Source of the DNA: Wyeomyia smithii | Taxonomy: Eukaryota > Arthropoda > Insecta > Diptera > Culicidae | NCBI RefSeq assembly: GCF_029784165.1 | Contig: NC_073696.1 | Coordinates: 44,099,858 to 44,163,857 of the forward strand | Reading direction: 5' to 3' | DNA length: 64,000 nt | Shown: one piece after another, positions 48,280 through 60,145 of the stretch | Numbering within the stretch: the first letter of the stretch is position 1 | How the letters are laid out: each line of letters opens with the position of its first letter | Notes under the pieces: generated by a model | Seen by the model: only the letters and a program-made list of their open reading frames with translations | What the model was told of the DNA's origin: nothing | Databases searched by the model: none | Made by a program: the position numbers and the translations under genes

Positions 48280-49820
48280 TGAACGAAAAAAAGTCAGGTT
48301 TTATTCGTGTTTTACATTATGTTAATGATATCACAGTTTTCATTATTAAAAAACCCTAAACATTTCATAAATATATTGCTTCGAGCTCTACGAATATTTT
48401 ATTGCAATAAAACGTACATGTAACCGCTTCCTTTCTTGATTTAAAGCGATTTAAAATGATGGTGCTTGTTGTGCAGCGCAGTAACGGCTGGAATAATATC
48501 AATAAGATCTGCGTTACGTCAATCCATTTTTATATAGTGGATAAAAATTATTAATCATGCACCATCCTATAAATGAAGCGCGCTAATCAAATACTGCGCT
48601 ATCAAAATAATCAAAACAAAGCAACCTGCATATCACCGTTGTTGCATCGCACACAATGAGGTTTATATCGCACAGCCCCGCCACCACGTTTTACGTTATG
48701 TGAATGATATCACAATTTTCATTATTAAAAAAACCCTAAATGTTTTACAAATATATTGCTTCGAACTCTACGAAAATTTTCTTGCAATGAAACGTACATG
48801 TAACAGCTTACTTTTATAATTAAGAACGATTTAAAGTAATTACTATTACCATTGCACCTCAGAAATGGCGGGAATGATAATAATAAGATCTGCGTTACGG
48901 AATTCCATTTTAATATAGTAGATAAAAATAATTAATCATGTTTCATCGTATGAATGAAGCCCTCTAATTTAATACTGCGCTATCAAAATAATCAAAACAA
49001 AGCAATCTGTATACCGCCGCTGCTGCGTCGCACCCCACTAGGCATGAATCGCACAGCCCCGCCGCCACGTTTTACATTATGTGAATGATATCACAGTTTT
49101 CATTATTAAGAAACCTTAAATGTTTCACATATATATTGCTTCGAACTCTACAAATATTTTCTTGCAATAAAATGTTACTTACTTACTTTCTTGATTTAAA
49201 ACGATTTAAAATGATGGTGCTTGTTGTGCACCTCAGTAACGGCGGGAATAATTATCAATAAAATCTGCGTTACGTCAATCCATTTTTATATAGTGGATAA
49301 AAATAATTAATCATGCACCATCCTATAAATGAAGCGCTCTAATCCAATACTGCGCTATCAAAATAATCAAAACAAAGCAACCCGCAACCGCCGTTGTTGC
49401 ATCGCACACAATGAGGTTTGAATCGCACAGCCCCGCTACCACGTTTTACGTTATGTGAATTATATCACAAATTTTATTATTAAGAAACCCCAAATGTTCT
49501 ACAAATATATTGCTTCGAACTCTACGAATATTTTCTTTCAATAAAATGTACATGTCACCGCTTACTTTCTGGATTTAAAACGATTTAAAATGATGGTGCT
49601 TATTGTGCACCTCAGTAACGGCGGGAATAATATCAATAAAATCTGCGTTACGTAAATCCATTTTTATATAGTGGATACAAATAATTAATCATGCACCATC
49701 CTAAAATAAATGAAGCGCTCTAATCCAAAACCGCGCTATCAAAATAATCAAAACAAAGCAACCTGCACACCGCCGTTGCTGCGTCGCATACAATGAAGAT
49801 TGAATCGCACACCCCGCCAT
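48280..49820 (-). repeat. Tandem array of about four ~370-bp units, third copy
   Basis: Same unit as at 14944 and 36180, with TATATAGTGGATAAAA and CCTCAGTAACGGCGGGAATA blocks. One unit fewer than the arms. Confidence 0.88.
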
Positions 49821-49841
49821 CGCGATCTCTTTGCGGCAGGA

Positions 49842-49922
49842 GAAGTTTGGTTGTGTTTGTTTTGACCAAGTCCGCATGCCAGCCGCACCGGACTTGCTTC
49901 AAAACAAACACAACTAAACTTC
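49842..49922 (-). repeat. 81-bp hairpin, third copy
   Basis: Identical in layout to the hairpins at 14841 and 38141. It is preserved although the inner part of this copy is strongly diverged. Confidence 0.9.
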
Positions 49923-50109
49923 CCTCTCGCCCGCGACGCACGAAGACGAATGAACCCCTAGGAGCGAATGAACCCTGGTCCGACATTTTTGTTGCATTTG
50001 AGCACGATATCGGACCGATGTTGAGCGAAATGTCCACCCGTTGTTGGACCGATCTATCGGAGAATCGGACGCGAACTGGTCCGACATCGGCCCGACAATT
50101 CTTACTGGG

Positions 50110-53100
50110 TAATTACTCACTCTGTGTGAGAGAAATTCTAGTTCTCCAAGGGGTTTGGCTGGTAGAGAAGGAAATTTGGGCAAAAATCAAGAGAACGGAA
50201 GAATTCTTGAGCTTGAGAGGGCTGACTCATCCTCGACAGGAAACATCTTTTCCTTTATGCCAACCGATTATGCACAATTGACACAAACTATATTGCATAT
50301 TATAGATCGATCTGTTTTCTAATCGTATTAAATAGTTTCGTCATTCAAAACTGCAAGTATTATTGTTGTACATACGACATCACCCGCCGGGAATGGATTA
50401 AGCTGGGTGTCGAATTCTCACCGGAGAAACTTGAATTGGTCGTTTTATCTAGGTTTTTTCTGCTCTTAGGGTCCCTACGTTGTTTTTTTTTCCCGGGCCA
50501 TAAAGAAGCCATTGAACATCATCCAAATTAGCTTAGTCGTCGTGCACCTGGACTTATCATATTAGGTAGGTCGGGACTTCATTCGCGGGATGTCCAGGCT
50601 TATGTCCAATACGTTAATCACGCACCTCTTTCGTATAGGGCTTGTAGACAGTAATCACTGCATTTACGTCGAATTTACTCTTGAATATGAATTATCCCCC
50701 ACTCGCGGAAAAAACTCACTTTGCTAAATCATATACGTGTACAAAGTTTCACTCAAATCAAAAATTATCGTTACATGACGGTAGGTTATTACCCATGGTT
50801 TTATTCAAACAAGTTTTTCGCAACCACAAATGGCAATTACTTCTTCAGCCCCATTTGTGCTTAATGAGCTATGCCTGAGCGTAATTTTAACGTTATTCGA
50901 AAATTCTTTTGGCTCACTCACACAGCACTTTGAAGCCTGACCACTGCTGCTTGGGCAGTGAATTTCCACTCGTGCTTTGAGTCGGCGCGGCGTGGTATTC
51001 GTTTACACATTCTACCCATCAATTATCGGCTCCATATTCACATAGTTATGATAACAACCGGTCCCTTTCATAAATAAGAACAATATCCTAATAACATATC
51101 CGGGGGTAGATCAAGCGCAACAAATTAATCGCTGTATATCATAATGCTATTCATCACCGTGCCTACATGCGTTTGTGAAATCGTTACACCGAGATGCAGC
51201 TCTTAGCCGAGCTGCTAATTTTGCCTTGTAGGGAAGACTTTATTATATTATGTTGCCAGTCAAAACCACAAACATGACCAGCCTGGAGCGGCGAGGGTCA
51301 CCAAATCAAACGCACCTAGTAACGCCTAATTGTATCCAGAGCAACGCATCTATTTGTGAGCTAGCTTATATTTCAATCACTCAGGTGGAAATAATACACG
51401 TCTATCCTTCGGCAAGTGACTGCGGGGAGGAATCTATACAAGCCCAACAAAAGACCATAACAACAGTTTGGCCTCGCTAGCCTATGAAAGCCATCTTACC
51501 ATTACAAAATATAATCTTTCCTGAGGATGACCTTGATTGTCTTGACAAAATGACAATGACGGGCAAATAGTAACTCAAATCACATGTTGACATGTATGTC
51601 AACGATGGTTTTATTGCCGGACCTTTATCGAGAGGTTTTTGGCTGCCGGGGTTTTCTTGTACCGCTTGAGAGAACCGCTAGGCTTCGAATTCGGCGGTTG
51701 AAAGTTGATTCACTGTTATTGTTGTTATCGTTTTCCAAGCGCTGGCGCCTCTTGTGCCGAAAAGTAGACAATAACCCACGGAACTGTTAGTATTATTGCA
51801 GACCACACAATAATAATCCCCAGCGTATCGCCATGGAAAAACAAAAGCACAACCCATTGTCACACCATTAGGGACAGTAAAACCAATGGCTTAATACTTG
51901 GCTGATGGCATTTGTTCGGAGCGCAGACATTGAACCGCTTTTAATCGATTTCCAAATCGAGTAATAGGGGATTTAATTTTTCCGCACGGTATAAGATTTC
52001 TGGAATTGTTATCGATATGCGTTTATTTCTCTGGTTGTAGTAACAGCCAAGAGAGCCAGTCCGTATATTCGGCTATTCTCACTTTTGAGCATCGTATTGG
52101 TCGGCACTCGGTCAGCTACCCTTCTATGCTGACTTTCCGGTTTGGCGTCTGTTTTTTTTCCCCGAAGCCCAGCATCCGATAGGATTTTAGCGATGAAATG
52201 TTGAGCAATATAGAAGTCTACAGCAGACGTGTTGTATGGTGTGCGGTTTCAGTTTGTGCGAAACCAAAGCCAGCTAAAATCGGTCGCTTCTGGGAGCAGC
52301 GTTAAAACACACATACAATTTCGAAAACAGAAGCTATAGGTAGGTGGTATCTACAACCTTGGCTATAAACTTTGCTATGTTCCTGGAGCCAAACCGCTCC
52401 GGAAAGTGCAGAACGTGACGGTTGGCGGAATGGACGCGAAGCTGCTACATGTGTGCGCTCGGTGCTACAATCTCTTCTCAATAATCGCCAAGCGAAAATT
52501 TGATACTACCAGAGCAGAGATGAGACGACCCAATAAGCAATTACTGCAGCTTGGCAGGCAGGCACGAAAATAGACGGGAAAAAGCTCTCCTTTATTGGTG
52601 TTTTTATGTTCGCTTTTATTGCTTGTTTAATGGCTTTCTAAAGGAAGTTGTCGTAATCGAGAGGTGGATGATTGACGGAGGATTTTTGTCGTAAAAGTTA
52701 CGCAAAATGCTCCGCCGATATCACTGCGACTTTTTACGGCGTGTTTTTTTTTGTTTCTCCCGTGGGGTTTTCACTCTTGCTGTGCGGAGACGGCAACAGC
52801 TCCATCGTTACGAGGTTTACGTACTTGCAGGGGAACAAAAAACCTATGGTCGACAGGTGTAGATCGCCTTGGGAAGTAGTTATCACGAGGGAAACAACAT
52901 TAGAGAAATTGTTTTCATTGTTTTTCTTATCGTTTGGGTACAAGAGTAAATTGAATCTGCATTTTTTACCTTCTATTTGGAAATGAATTTTAAAGTTTGG
53001 GCCTACAACAAAAACGAGCTACCCAGTTGAATAGGGAATTTATTTTTAATTAACAAGACAAGGTTACATAAAAAGTCATTCTCGTTGCCTCACAAAGTTC

Positions 53101-53226
53101 TATGAAACCTTAAAAACTAAAGGAATCAGATAACAACCTGTCATTTTTTTATATAATACAGTTTTGCACAGAAAAAATACTTGCAAACCTAGTATAGTCT
53201 ACGTCATACCCTAAAACTTCTTTTAA
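50110..53226. other. Non-repetitive-looking region, no gene identified
   Basis: Higher-complexity sequence with more even base composition than its surroundings. Open frames are short (104 codons at most, at 52672-52986) and show no recognisable domain. It may be intergenic or intronic single-copy DNA. No regulatory element could be assigned. Confidence 0.4.
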
Positions 53227-55485
53227 AAACCTAAATTAATCCAACTAGCGGCAGACTCAGCCTTTCTCATTCAAACTTATTATTTGTAAAAATAGATTGA
53301 CATGAATGCTCAAATCCAAAAAGGTATCTTCACTCTTTGGGTTCTAAAATATTGATGTTGTAATTGAAGTATAAAATATGAAACTTGACGTAATGTTAGT
53401 GCTTCAGAAATAGCGAAATATAAGAAATGAATCTTAATTTCGAACAATTTAATCACGAGCGATACCGGGAACGTTCAAATAGTACGATACCACATTTAAA
53501 TCATATATATTGATCAAAGCAGCTATAGTGTTGAATAGTCTTTGAATTTCTTTTCTTTACAAAACTTTTGATCAGTTTATCAAATTTTTATGAAGTTTGT
53601 TATTTGTAAGTTTGAGAGATGACTCGTTTGTATGACACTAGTTATGTTCAAATAAGTCGTGTAATACTTGAGATAACAGACTTTCGTTGTTTTACAAATT
53701 AAAACATAACGGTTGCTTAAGTTTGATTACAATCAAATGAAAAGGGAACGTATGGGGGAGCCAAACTTTGAAACTACGTGTTCGATCATAATTCATCAGT
53801 TAACCCTTAACTATCCCGTTCATTCGATATCAATATTGTTCAAATCTGTTGTGTAGTATCTAAGATAATGAAGTTTAGTGATTTTCACATTTCGATACAT
53901 TACAGACGAAGTTACATTCCGATTACAGCAAAATTCAATAGGGTGTTATGAGGCAGCTAGACCTTTCATTTGATACTAATTCTGTGGAAACTGGGTCAAC
54001 TATCTCTGAGAAAAGTGATTGAGCCCAAGTAATCATCAGAATAAGTTTCTTTTCATAGCTGGATTCCACATTTTTAAACATAACAGGAAAAGTAATAATC
54101 CGTTCGCAAAAAAAAATCATTAGGGTCTTATGGGGCTACAAGACTTTCCATATGACACTGATTTTATGAAAATCGGTCCAGCCATCTCTGAGAAACTTGA
54201 GTGAGATTAAACAGTCTCCAGAACACGTTTCTTTCTGTAACTTCTGAACCATATGTTCAATCTTCATAAAATTCAAAAGTTGAGGGTTTTTAGGTAGCCC
54301 GTTCATTTGAAACCAATTTTGTTCAAATCGGTTGTGTAGTTTTTGAGAAATTGATGTTTCTTGATTTTTACATTTTGATACATAACCTCTAAACTAGAAA
54401 TCAGATTACAATAAAATTCAATAAGGTCTTATAGGGCAACTAAAGAGTGTCCACGATGAAATTGCCACACACAAAATTGATTCGCAAAATTCGAGTTTTC
54501 ATCCGATTGCTATCAAGTTTTCAGGGATTGAAAACTAACTGTTAAACTTCATTTCACCATTTTAGATTGTGCACAACCTGTGAATCAACCGTTTTTTGCA
54601 TGTAAACCAGTTCCTCGACTGTCTTCACTACCTTAGGTTGTATTTTTCAGTTCCTCGACTGTCTTCACTACCTTAGGTTGTTTAAGAAGGTGCTGCTTCA
54701 TAATCACCCAGTACTTTCCGATGGGGCGGAGCTCCGGAGTGTTGGGAGGGTTGAACATTTTCGGCACGAAATTGACCTTATTGTCCGCATACCACTTCAG
54801 CACGTCCTTGGAGTAGTGGCATGAGGCCAAATCCGGCCAGAAGATTGTTGGGACGTTGTGGGCCTTTCAGGCACTCTTTCATGTACACCTGTCCGTTCAT
54901 CGTGTCCTGGGTCACGAAAGGTGCACTCCGCTTTCCGCACGTGCAGATGGCTTGCCAAACCAGGAATTTTTTCGCAAATCTGGACATCTTCTGAGAGCGG
55001 GCATGCTCCGGAACGCTGAACTTATCCTTGGCCGTGAAAAACAGGTTGCCGGGGATCTGTTTGAAGTCGGCCTTCACATATGTTTCGTTGTCCATGATGC
55101 AGCATTCAACTTTCGTCAGTATGTTGAGGTACAACTTCCTGGCACGGCTTTTGGCGGACTTGTTCTGCTTCTCGTTGCGATTAGGGGCCTTTTGTACCTT
55201 GAACGTTCGAAGCCCAGCCTTAGTTTTGACCTTCTGGTCAAAACTTCGGCTTAGGTGCAGCTTCTTAGCCACATCCCGAACGGTTGACATCCCGGTTTCG
55301 GTTGAAGGCCCCAACCACGCGGTTGTGATTTTTGGTGTTGTAAGGATTACTTTTTCCTTCACTTCTGGGCTTCCGATCGGTGGTCAATCGTTCTTCGAAC
55401 CGCTTAATCACTCGCGACACCGTGGAATTCGCGATTCCCAACGTTTTAGCGATGGAACGATGCGAGAGATCCTTGTTTTCGTGAT

Positions 55486-56647
55486 TTTTTTTTTTTCTTC
55501 ACATAACATTTATTTGACACGGCACAAATACAATTTAATGTTTAACGGCGCCAATTATATCTGATGACTTAAAAACTAAAGCAAATTTTTTATCCTCGCT
55601 GCCGACTACGAGCTGAAATTAAGTCTAACTTAAAACTAGCATGGGATTTCCAATCAGTGTTTTGTTGTTCAATGGTCGTCTGATAATCGTCGAATGGCAT
55701 GTATGGATTCGTTCTGCTGAGCCACGATGTCGTGAGTTGGGACAGAGGCTCGTAGTCCTTGGGTCCTGGTTCTGTTGTGCGGGGTCTGGTTGCTGGTTTT
55801 GTGCTTAAGGTTCAAACGTGTTCTTGTCGTTTTGTTGGGTGTAGACGGAGGGGAACGGGACTAGACTGGGGCGTGGATGGATTTCAGGAAAACGTATATA
55901 AGGGACATGTAGGATAGGTCACGGCTCGCCAAGACATCACGAACAGGAACAGCCGGCTGTCTACCCTCGGCCTGCAGGGAAGCTATTAATTTAGACCTGG
56001 CGTCACGGTGTACAGGGCATGACCAAACCACATGCTCTATGTCGTGATAACCTTCACCACAGGCACAGATACCACTTTCCCCGAGCCCAACACGACGGAG
56101 GAGCGCGTCAAATCTATAGTGATTGGACATAAGCCGGGACATCACGCAAATGAAATCCCGACCTACATCCAACCCCTTGAACCACGGGTTCGTCGATACT
56201 TTGGGGATTATGGAATGTAACCACCTTCCCAATTCCCCTCTGGTCCAAGCATTTTGCCAACTGATGATCGTATTCTGACGTACAAGTGCGAAAAATTCAT
56301 TAAAGGCAATTGGTCTTTCATAAATATCACCGTTTGTTGCGCCCACCTTAGCCAAAGAGTCCGCTTTCTCATTACCCGGTATCGAGCAGTGAGAAGGGAC
56401 CCACGCTAAGGTAATCTGAGTAGATTTTTCGGATAAAGCACTCAGATGTTCCCGTATTTTCCCCAGGAAATACGGAGAGTGCTTAACATCTTTCATCGAT
56501 CGGAGAGCCTCAATGGAACTGAGACTGTCCGTAAAGATGAAATAATGGTCCGTGGGCATTTTTTCGATAATCCCTAGGGTGTACTGAATTGCAGCTAATT
56601 CTGCGACGTAAACAGAAGCAGGATTATCGAGCTTATGGGAGACGGTA
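55486..56647 (-). mobile_element. 5'-truncated I-group retroposon, copy 3
   Basis: 1.16-kb 3' fragment with an A-tail at its 3' end (poly-T from 55486), flanked by a 13-bp duplication TTGTTTTCGTGAT (55473-55485 and 56648-56660). Truncation falls inside RNase H, at GGGAGACGGT where copy 2 continues. A classic target-primed insertion. Confidence 0.95.
55861..56647 (-). pseudogene. RNase H and C-terminal zinc region of I-group ORF2 (copy 3)
   Basis: The RNase H domain removes the RNA strand during reverse transcription. The truncated copy keeps VAELAAIQYTLG (second acidic residue), FTDSLSSIEA (third) and WVPSHCSIPGNEKADSLAK (fourth). The first Asp (YTDGS in copy 2) is lost by truncation. A C-terminal Cys/His cluster CACGEGYHDIEHVVWSCPVH follows, common in I-group ORF2. 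The frame stays open to the natural stop at 55861. By chance it joins in frame to the transposase start, making a 281-codon chimeric ORF that opens at 56706. Confidence 0.9.
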
Positions 56648-57475
56648 TTGTTTTCGTGATGAATGCGCAAGATTTTATCACGCACGAGCTGTTCATTCGA
56701 CTCCATTTCCGCGAGTTTTGATCACAGGACTTTAAATCTTGCAGGATGTGAATAATGCACTATGAACTAAATCCACCCAAATTTTCATTAAATTCTACCC
56801 AACGGTTAAAAAGTTAGAGCAATTTAATGGTGTGGCAATTTAATCGTGGACACCCTTTATACCTTTCATTTGCAATTGATTTCATTGAAATCGATTCAGC
56901 CATCTCTGAGAAAATCTAATGAGATTGGGAGAGCGTTACACACACAGGCAGAAAATGCTCAGCTCGTCGAACTGAGTCGAGTGGTATACGACATTCGGCC
57001 CTCTTGAGCACATTTATACCTTTAGTTTTTGCAGTGATTGCTATTCCTTTCTAGGAGAAAGGCAAAAAGTGAAATGATTGAAATGACTTTCAATTTCAAC
57101 TTCAATCCCGAGCAAGGCCGCAAACAACGAAATAGTACAATATTAAATTTAAATGATGTTGAGGCCACATATTTTGATCGTAGCTATAGTTTTAAACCGT
57201 CTGTGGGTTTCGTTTCTTTCTATAACTTTCAAACCACATGTTTAAACATTATGAAATTCATTGATTAAGGGTTTGAAAGCCCATTTATTTGAATTCAACT
57301 ATGTTCATAGCTTCGGAGATATAAGAGCGTTTTTCACATTCTGACGCAGCGCCAAAACTAAAAGTTTGATTGCAATGAAATTCAATAGCAACCTAAGCGG
57401 CAAATAGACCCTTCATTTGACACCAAGATAGAAAGAATCGGTCAGTCCATCTCTGAGAGTGCGAAAGAAAGGTGC

Positions 57476-57538
57476 ACATACACACGTACACACCCACACA
57501 CAAACATATACACCTATACATGCATACATGCAGAAAAT
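57476..57538. repeat. CA/CATA-rich microsatellite in the dispersed repeat
   Basis: Interrupted CACACGTACACACC..CATACATG tract before the conserved AGAAAATGCTC block. Confidence 0.8.
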
Positions 57539-58104
57539 GCTCGATTCGTCGAACTGAGTTGAGTAGTATATGACATTCGGCCATTTCAATCATTTTTCTA
57601 CCTTTTAATTAGCCAGTGATCGTTAGAAGAAAGTCAATATGTTTACTTTCATTATGTGATTTCACATTTTTATGAACATCGGACACAGTTACAATCCGAT
57701 TGCAATGAAATTCAATAGCAACCTATGGGGCAACTAGACCTTTCATTTGACACTAATTTTGTGAAAATCGGCCATCACTGAGAAAAATAAGTGAGTTTAA
57801 ACAACCTCAGGATAACTTTTCTTTACATTACTTTTGAACCATATGTTCAATCATAACGAAATTCAAAAGTTGAGGGCTCTGGGGACAGCCCAATCATTTG
57901 AAACCAGTTTTATTAACATCGGTTGTGTGGTTTCTGAGATATTGATGTTTCATGATTTTTACATTTTGATACATAACCTCTAAACTAGAAATCCGATTAC
58001 AATGAAATTCAATAGCAACCTATGGCGCAACTAGACCTTTCATTTGCAATTAATTTTATGAAAATCGGTCCAGCCATCTCTGAGAAAAGTGAGTGAGAAA
58101 AAAA

Positions 58105-58118
58105 GTTGCACATACACA

Positions 58119-58155
<37 letters not shown>

Positions 58156-58221
58156 ACACACACACATACACACACACATACACATACACACATACATACA
58201 TACATACATACATACATACAG
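58105..58221. repeat. (CA)n/(CATA)n microsatellite
   Basis: About 115 bp of CA repeats passing into CATA repeats, immediately before AGAAAATGCTCAGTTCG. Same place as in all other family copies. Confidence 0.95.
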
Positions 58222-58342
58222 AAAATGCTCAGTTCGTCGAAAGAAGTCGAGTGGTATATGACATTCGGCCATTGGGACCACTTTTATACCTTCGGTTTTT
58301 CCAGTGATTGCTACACCTTTCTAGGAGAAAGGCAAAAATGTT

Positions 58343-59755
58343 TGGCAGATGATTTTTATATGACTTTACATAGGATAATATTAGTTGAAAATAGGCCAGC
58401 CTTTTGTTATTAAAAATGATAAAACTCCACACTAATAATTTGATCCACGTGACTATAAATTTGATAGAGATAAAAATATACGAGTTAATACTCGGTAATG
58501 CAACGCACAGCTGTTCGCAATTAAGATAGACCCTTTGTACTCTGCAGTCTGCACAATGTAAAGTCCCAGCTTGAGCGCCTATCCGGTCAACCACAAATCG
58601 TATATCAATGAAATGTGGATGAAAACTATCGTAAATATATATATCAATGAAGTCGATATATACAATCCTTATCATCATGCGCAGAAGATAGTTTTTAATC
58701 GTATATCATGCCAGAAGCTTGTTGATTTTCGATTTAAGGCGTGAAATCGTAAGACAGTACGAAATAAATCGTTTCCAGTCGTATGTTATCGTATGTCGAA
58801 GAAATTAACAGGTACTATTACTCCTCAGTACTTATGTCGCCTCCAAAACAGTACGCTTATACTGTTTTTGCGCATCATTTGCGAGTTTGTATGATATATA
58901 TGACTAAGGATATTGCAATCGAAACATATACGTAGGAAAATGTTGACTGAGTAGCGTCACGGTCGCCATGTAACATCCCCATTATCATGTAACATTTCTA
59001 ACAAGGTGCCCCCCCAGGTCATCCCCATTGATGAGATTTCCGTAGATTAACAAGACTATAGGATTTGAGTGTCCAGTATTAAAACTAGAGAAGACTGGTT
59101 GGTCATTTGTTATTGACTCGTGTGTTTATATTTTCATTGCAATGTTTGAGGTTGTACAAAGATAATTAAATTATTAGTAACATTTTATTTTTATTGGTTT
59201 TACATGTTCAAATCCCTTAGGGCACATCCAGAAATGACGTAGCCATCGAGGGGTGAGGAGAAGGTTTGCAGTTTTGTGACGAAATGTGACAAGGGGGAGG
59301 TAGGGGGGTGAAGCCAAGCTACGTAAGCAAATATGAAACTAAAAAAAAATCGGATTTTTTCTAATTGTGTCATTTATTGATGTCCCCTTATAAAAAGTGT
59401 CGAATTAGTTTCTTACTCCAATTACCAAAAAATCGCTTATTTCACCTGACTTTTTTATATTTTTCCTGATTTTCAGCTTGATTCGCAGATACACTACTCT
59501 TGAGTCTATCTAGAAAATAGTAAGTACAGGTCATTAGAACTTTTATACAAGTGGAATGTTTTTTACAGTTTGCTATGCTGTTGCGTGTTTGGAAGTATCA
59601 CGCTACTGCTGTCTACTATCCAACCGGCACGAAATGAATCCACCATTCTAGCCACAACCCAAGAGGCAACAAGATACAGCGTGTTATATTGGTGCGTTGC
59701 TGAGGAGATTGCTCTATCAGTCGTTTCCCGCTGATTGTCAACATGGAATGAGATG
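58343..59755. other. No gene recognised; G-rich MITE-like fragment
   Basis: AT-rich and non-coding. At about 59221-59335, TGACGTAGCC, a GGGGGAGGTAGGGGGGT run and AGCTACGTAAG are reminiscent of the ACGTAA/G-run sequence at 44.3 kb. No clear ends. Confidence 0.35.
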
Positions 59756-60145
59756 TTTATTTTTTTTTGTTCATCTATAATTTATTTGACACGGCACAAA
59801 TACAATTTATTGTTTAACGGCGCCAATTATATCTGGTAGCTTACTTTCTAAAGTATCTTAATAACTAAAAGCAAATTTTTTATCCTCGCTGCCGACTACG
59901 AGCTGAAACTAAATGTAACTTAAAGCTATAATATTTTGCATTAAAAGCACTGGTTTACTGTATGATGGTTTTCATTGCCATAGGTAAGCACATGTTCCAC
60001 TGCTGTGCCAAGATATTACGGACTGGCATATTGGGTTGTCTCCCTCGGGCCTTGAGAGTATCGTGCGGGTCTGATTGCTGTTTCCGGATCCGGGGTCTTG
60101 ACGTGTTCTTGTCGTTTGGCTGGATGCAGGCGGAAGGGGGTAGGA

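Larger units (their letters stand above)
44660..50109 (-). mobile_element. Third, divergent copy of the palindrome-arm family
   Basis: Same orientation as the right arm (matching about 31860-38408) and ending at the same terminus (AATTCTTACTGGG, 50109). By-eye similarity falls inward from about 97% over the outer 500 bp to about 90% near 47 kb and lower near 45 kb. It lacks both TA-MITEs of the arms. No opposite terminus was found nearby, so this is one end of a decayed element or a solo arm. Confidence 0.8.
54633..56706 (-). pseudogene. DD37E transposase, interrupted by retroposon and otherwise broken
   Basis: The start is MESNEQLVRDKILRIHHEN (56706). After 16 codons the gene is cut by the I-group insertion and resumes at 55472 with DLSHRSIAKTLGIANSTVSR, a helix-turn-helix. 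Frameshifts follow near 55350 and 54870. Catalytic blocks: MDNETYVKAD and WPDLASCHYSKD are retained. In the third block RPIGKYW the Glu is replaced by Gly (GAA to GGA); spacing from the second Asp is again 37. A 40-bp tandem duplication (54609-54648 and 54649-54680) alters the C-terminus. Four independent lesion types make it dead. Confidence 0.9.
54443..56857 (-). mobile_element. Second DD37E transposon, split by an I-group insertion
   Basis: The inverted ends are AAGAGTGTCCACGATGAAAT (left) and AAGGGTGTCCACGATTAAAT (right, reversed), flanked by TA (54441-54442 and 56858-56859). It is about 1.24 kb without the nested retroposon. It inserted in the dispersed repeat, and the uninterrupted target is visible elsewhere in the window. 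Confidence 0.93.
53227..58342 (+). repeat. Microsatellite-bearing repeat, split by a nested transposon
   Basis: Left part 53227-54442 starts AAAAACCTAAATTAATCCAAC; right part 56858-58342 ends CTTTCTAGGAGAAAGGCAAA. The break (GGCAACTA / TACCTTTCATTTG) rejoins to the uninterrupted family sequence seen at 6729-6742. The right part contains two modules, each with its microsatellite. Confidence 0.8.

Noticed and set aside
49793..50281. 162-codon ORF across the palindrome-family terminus
   Set aside because: It runs through the hairpin and out of the element into unrelated flank. The shorter counterparts in the arms diverge after the terminus, so there is no conserved product.
52672..52986. 104-codon ORF in the unique region
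   Set aside because: Overlaps a similar-length ORF on the other strand and shows no motif. Length is within chance expectation.
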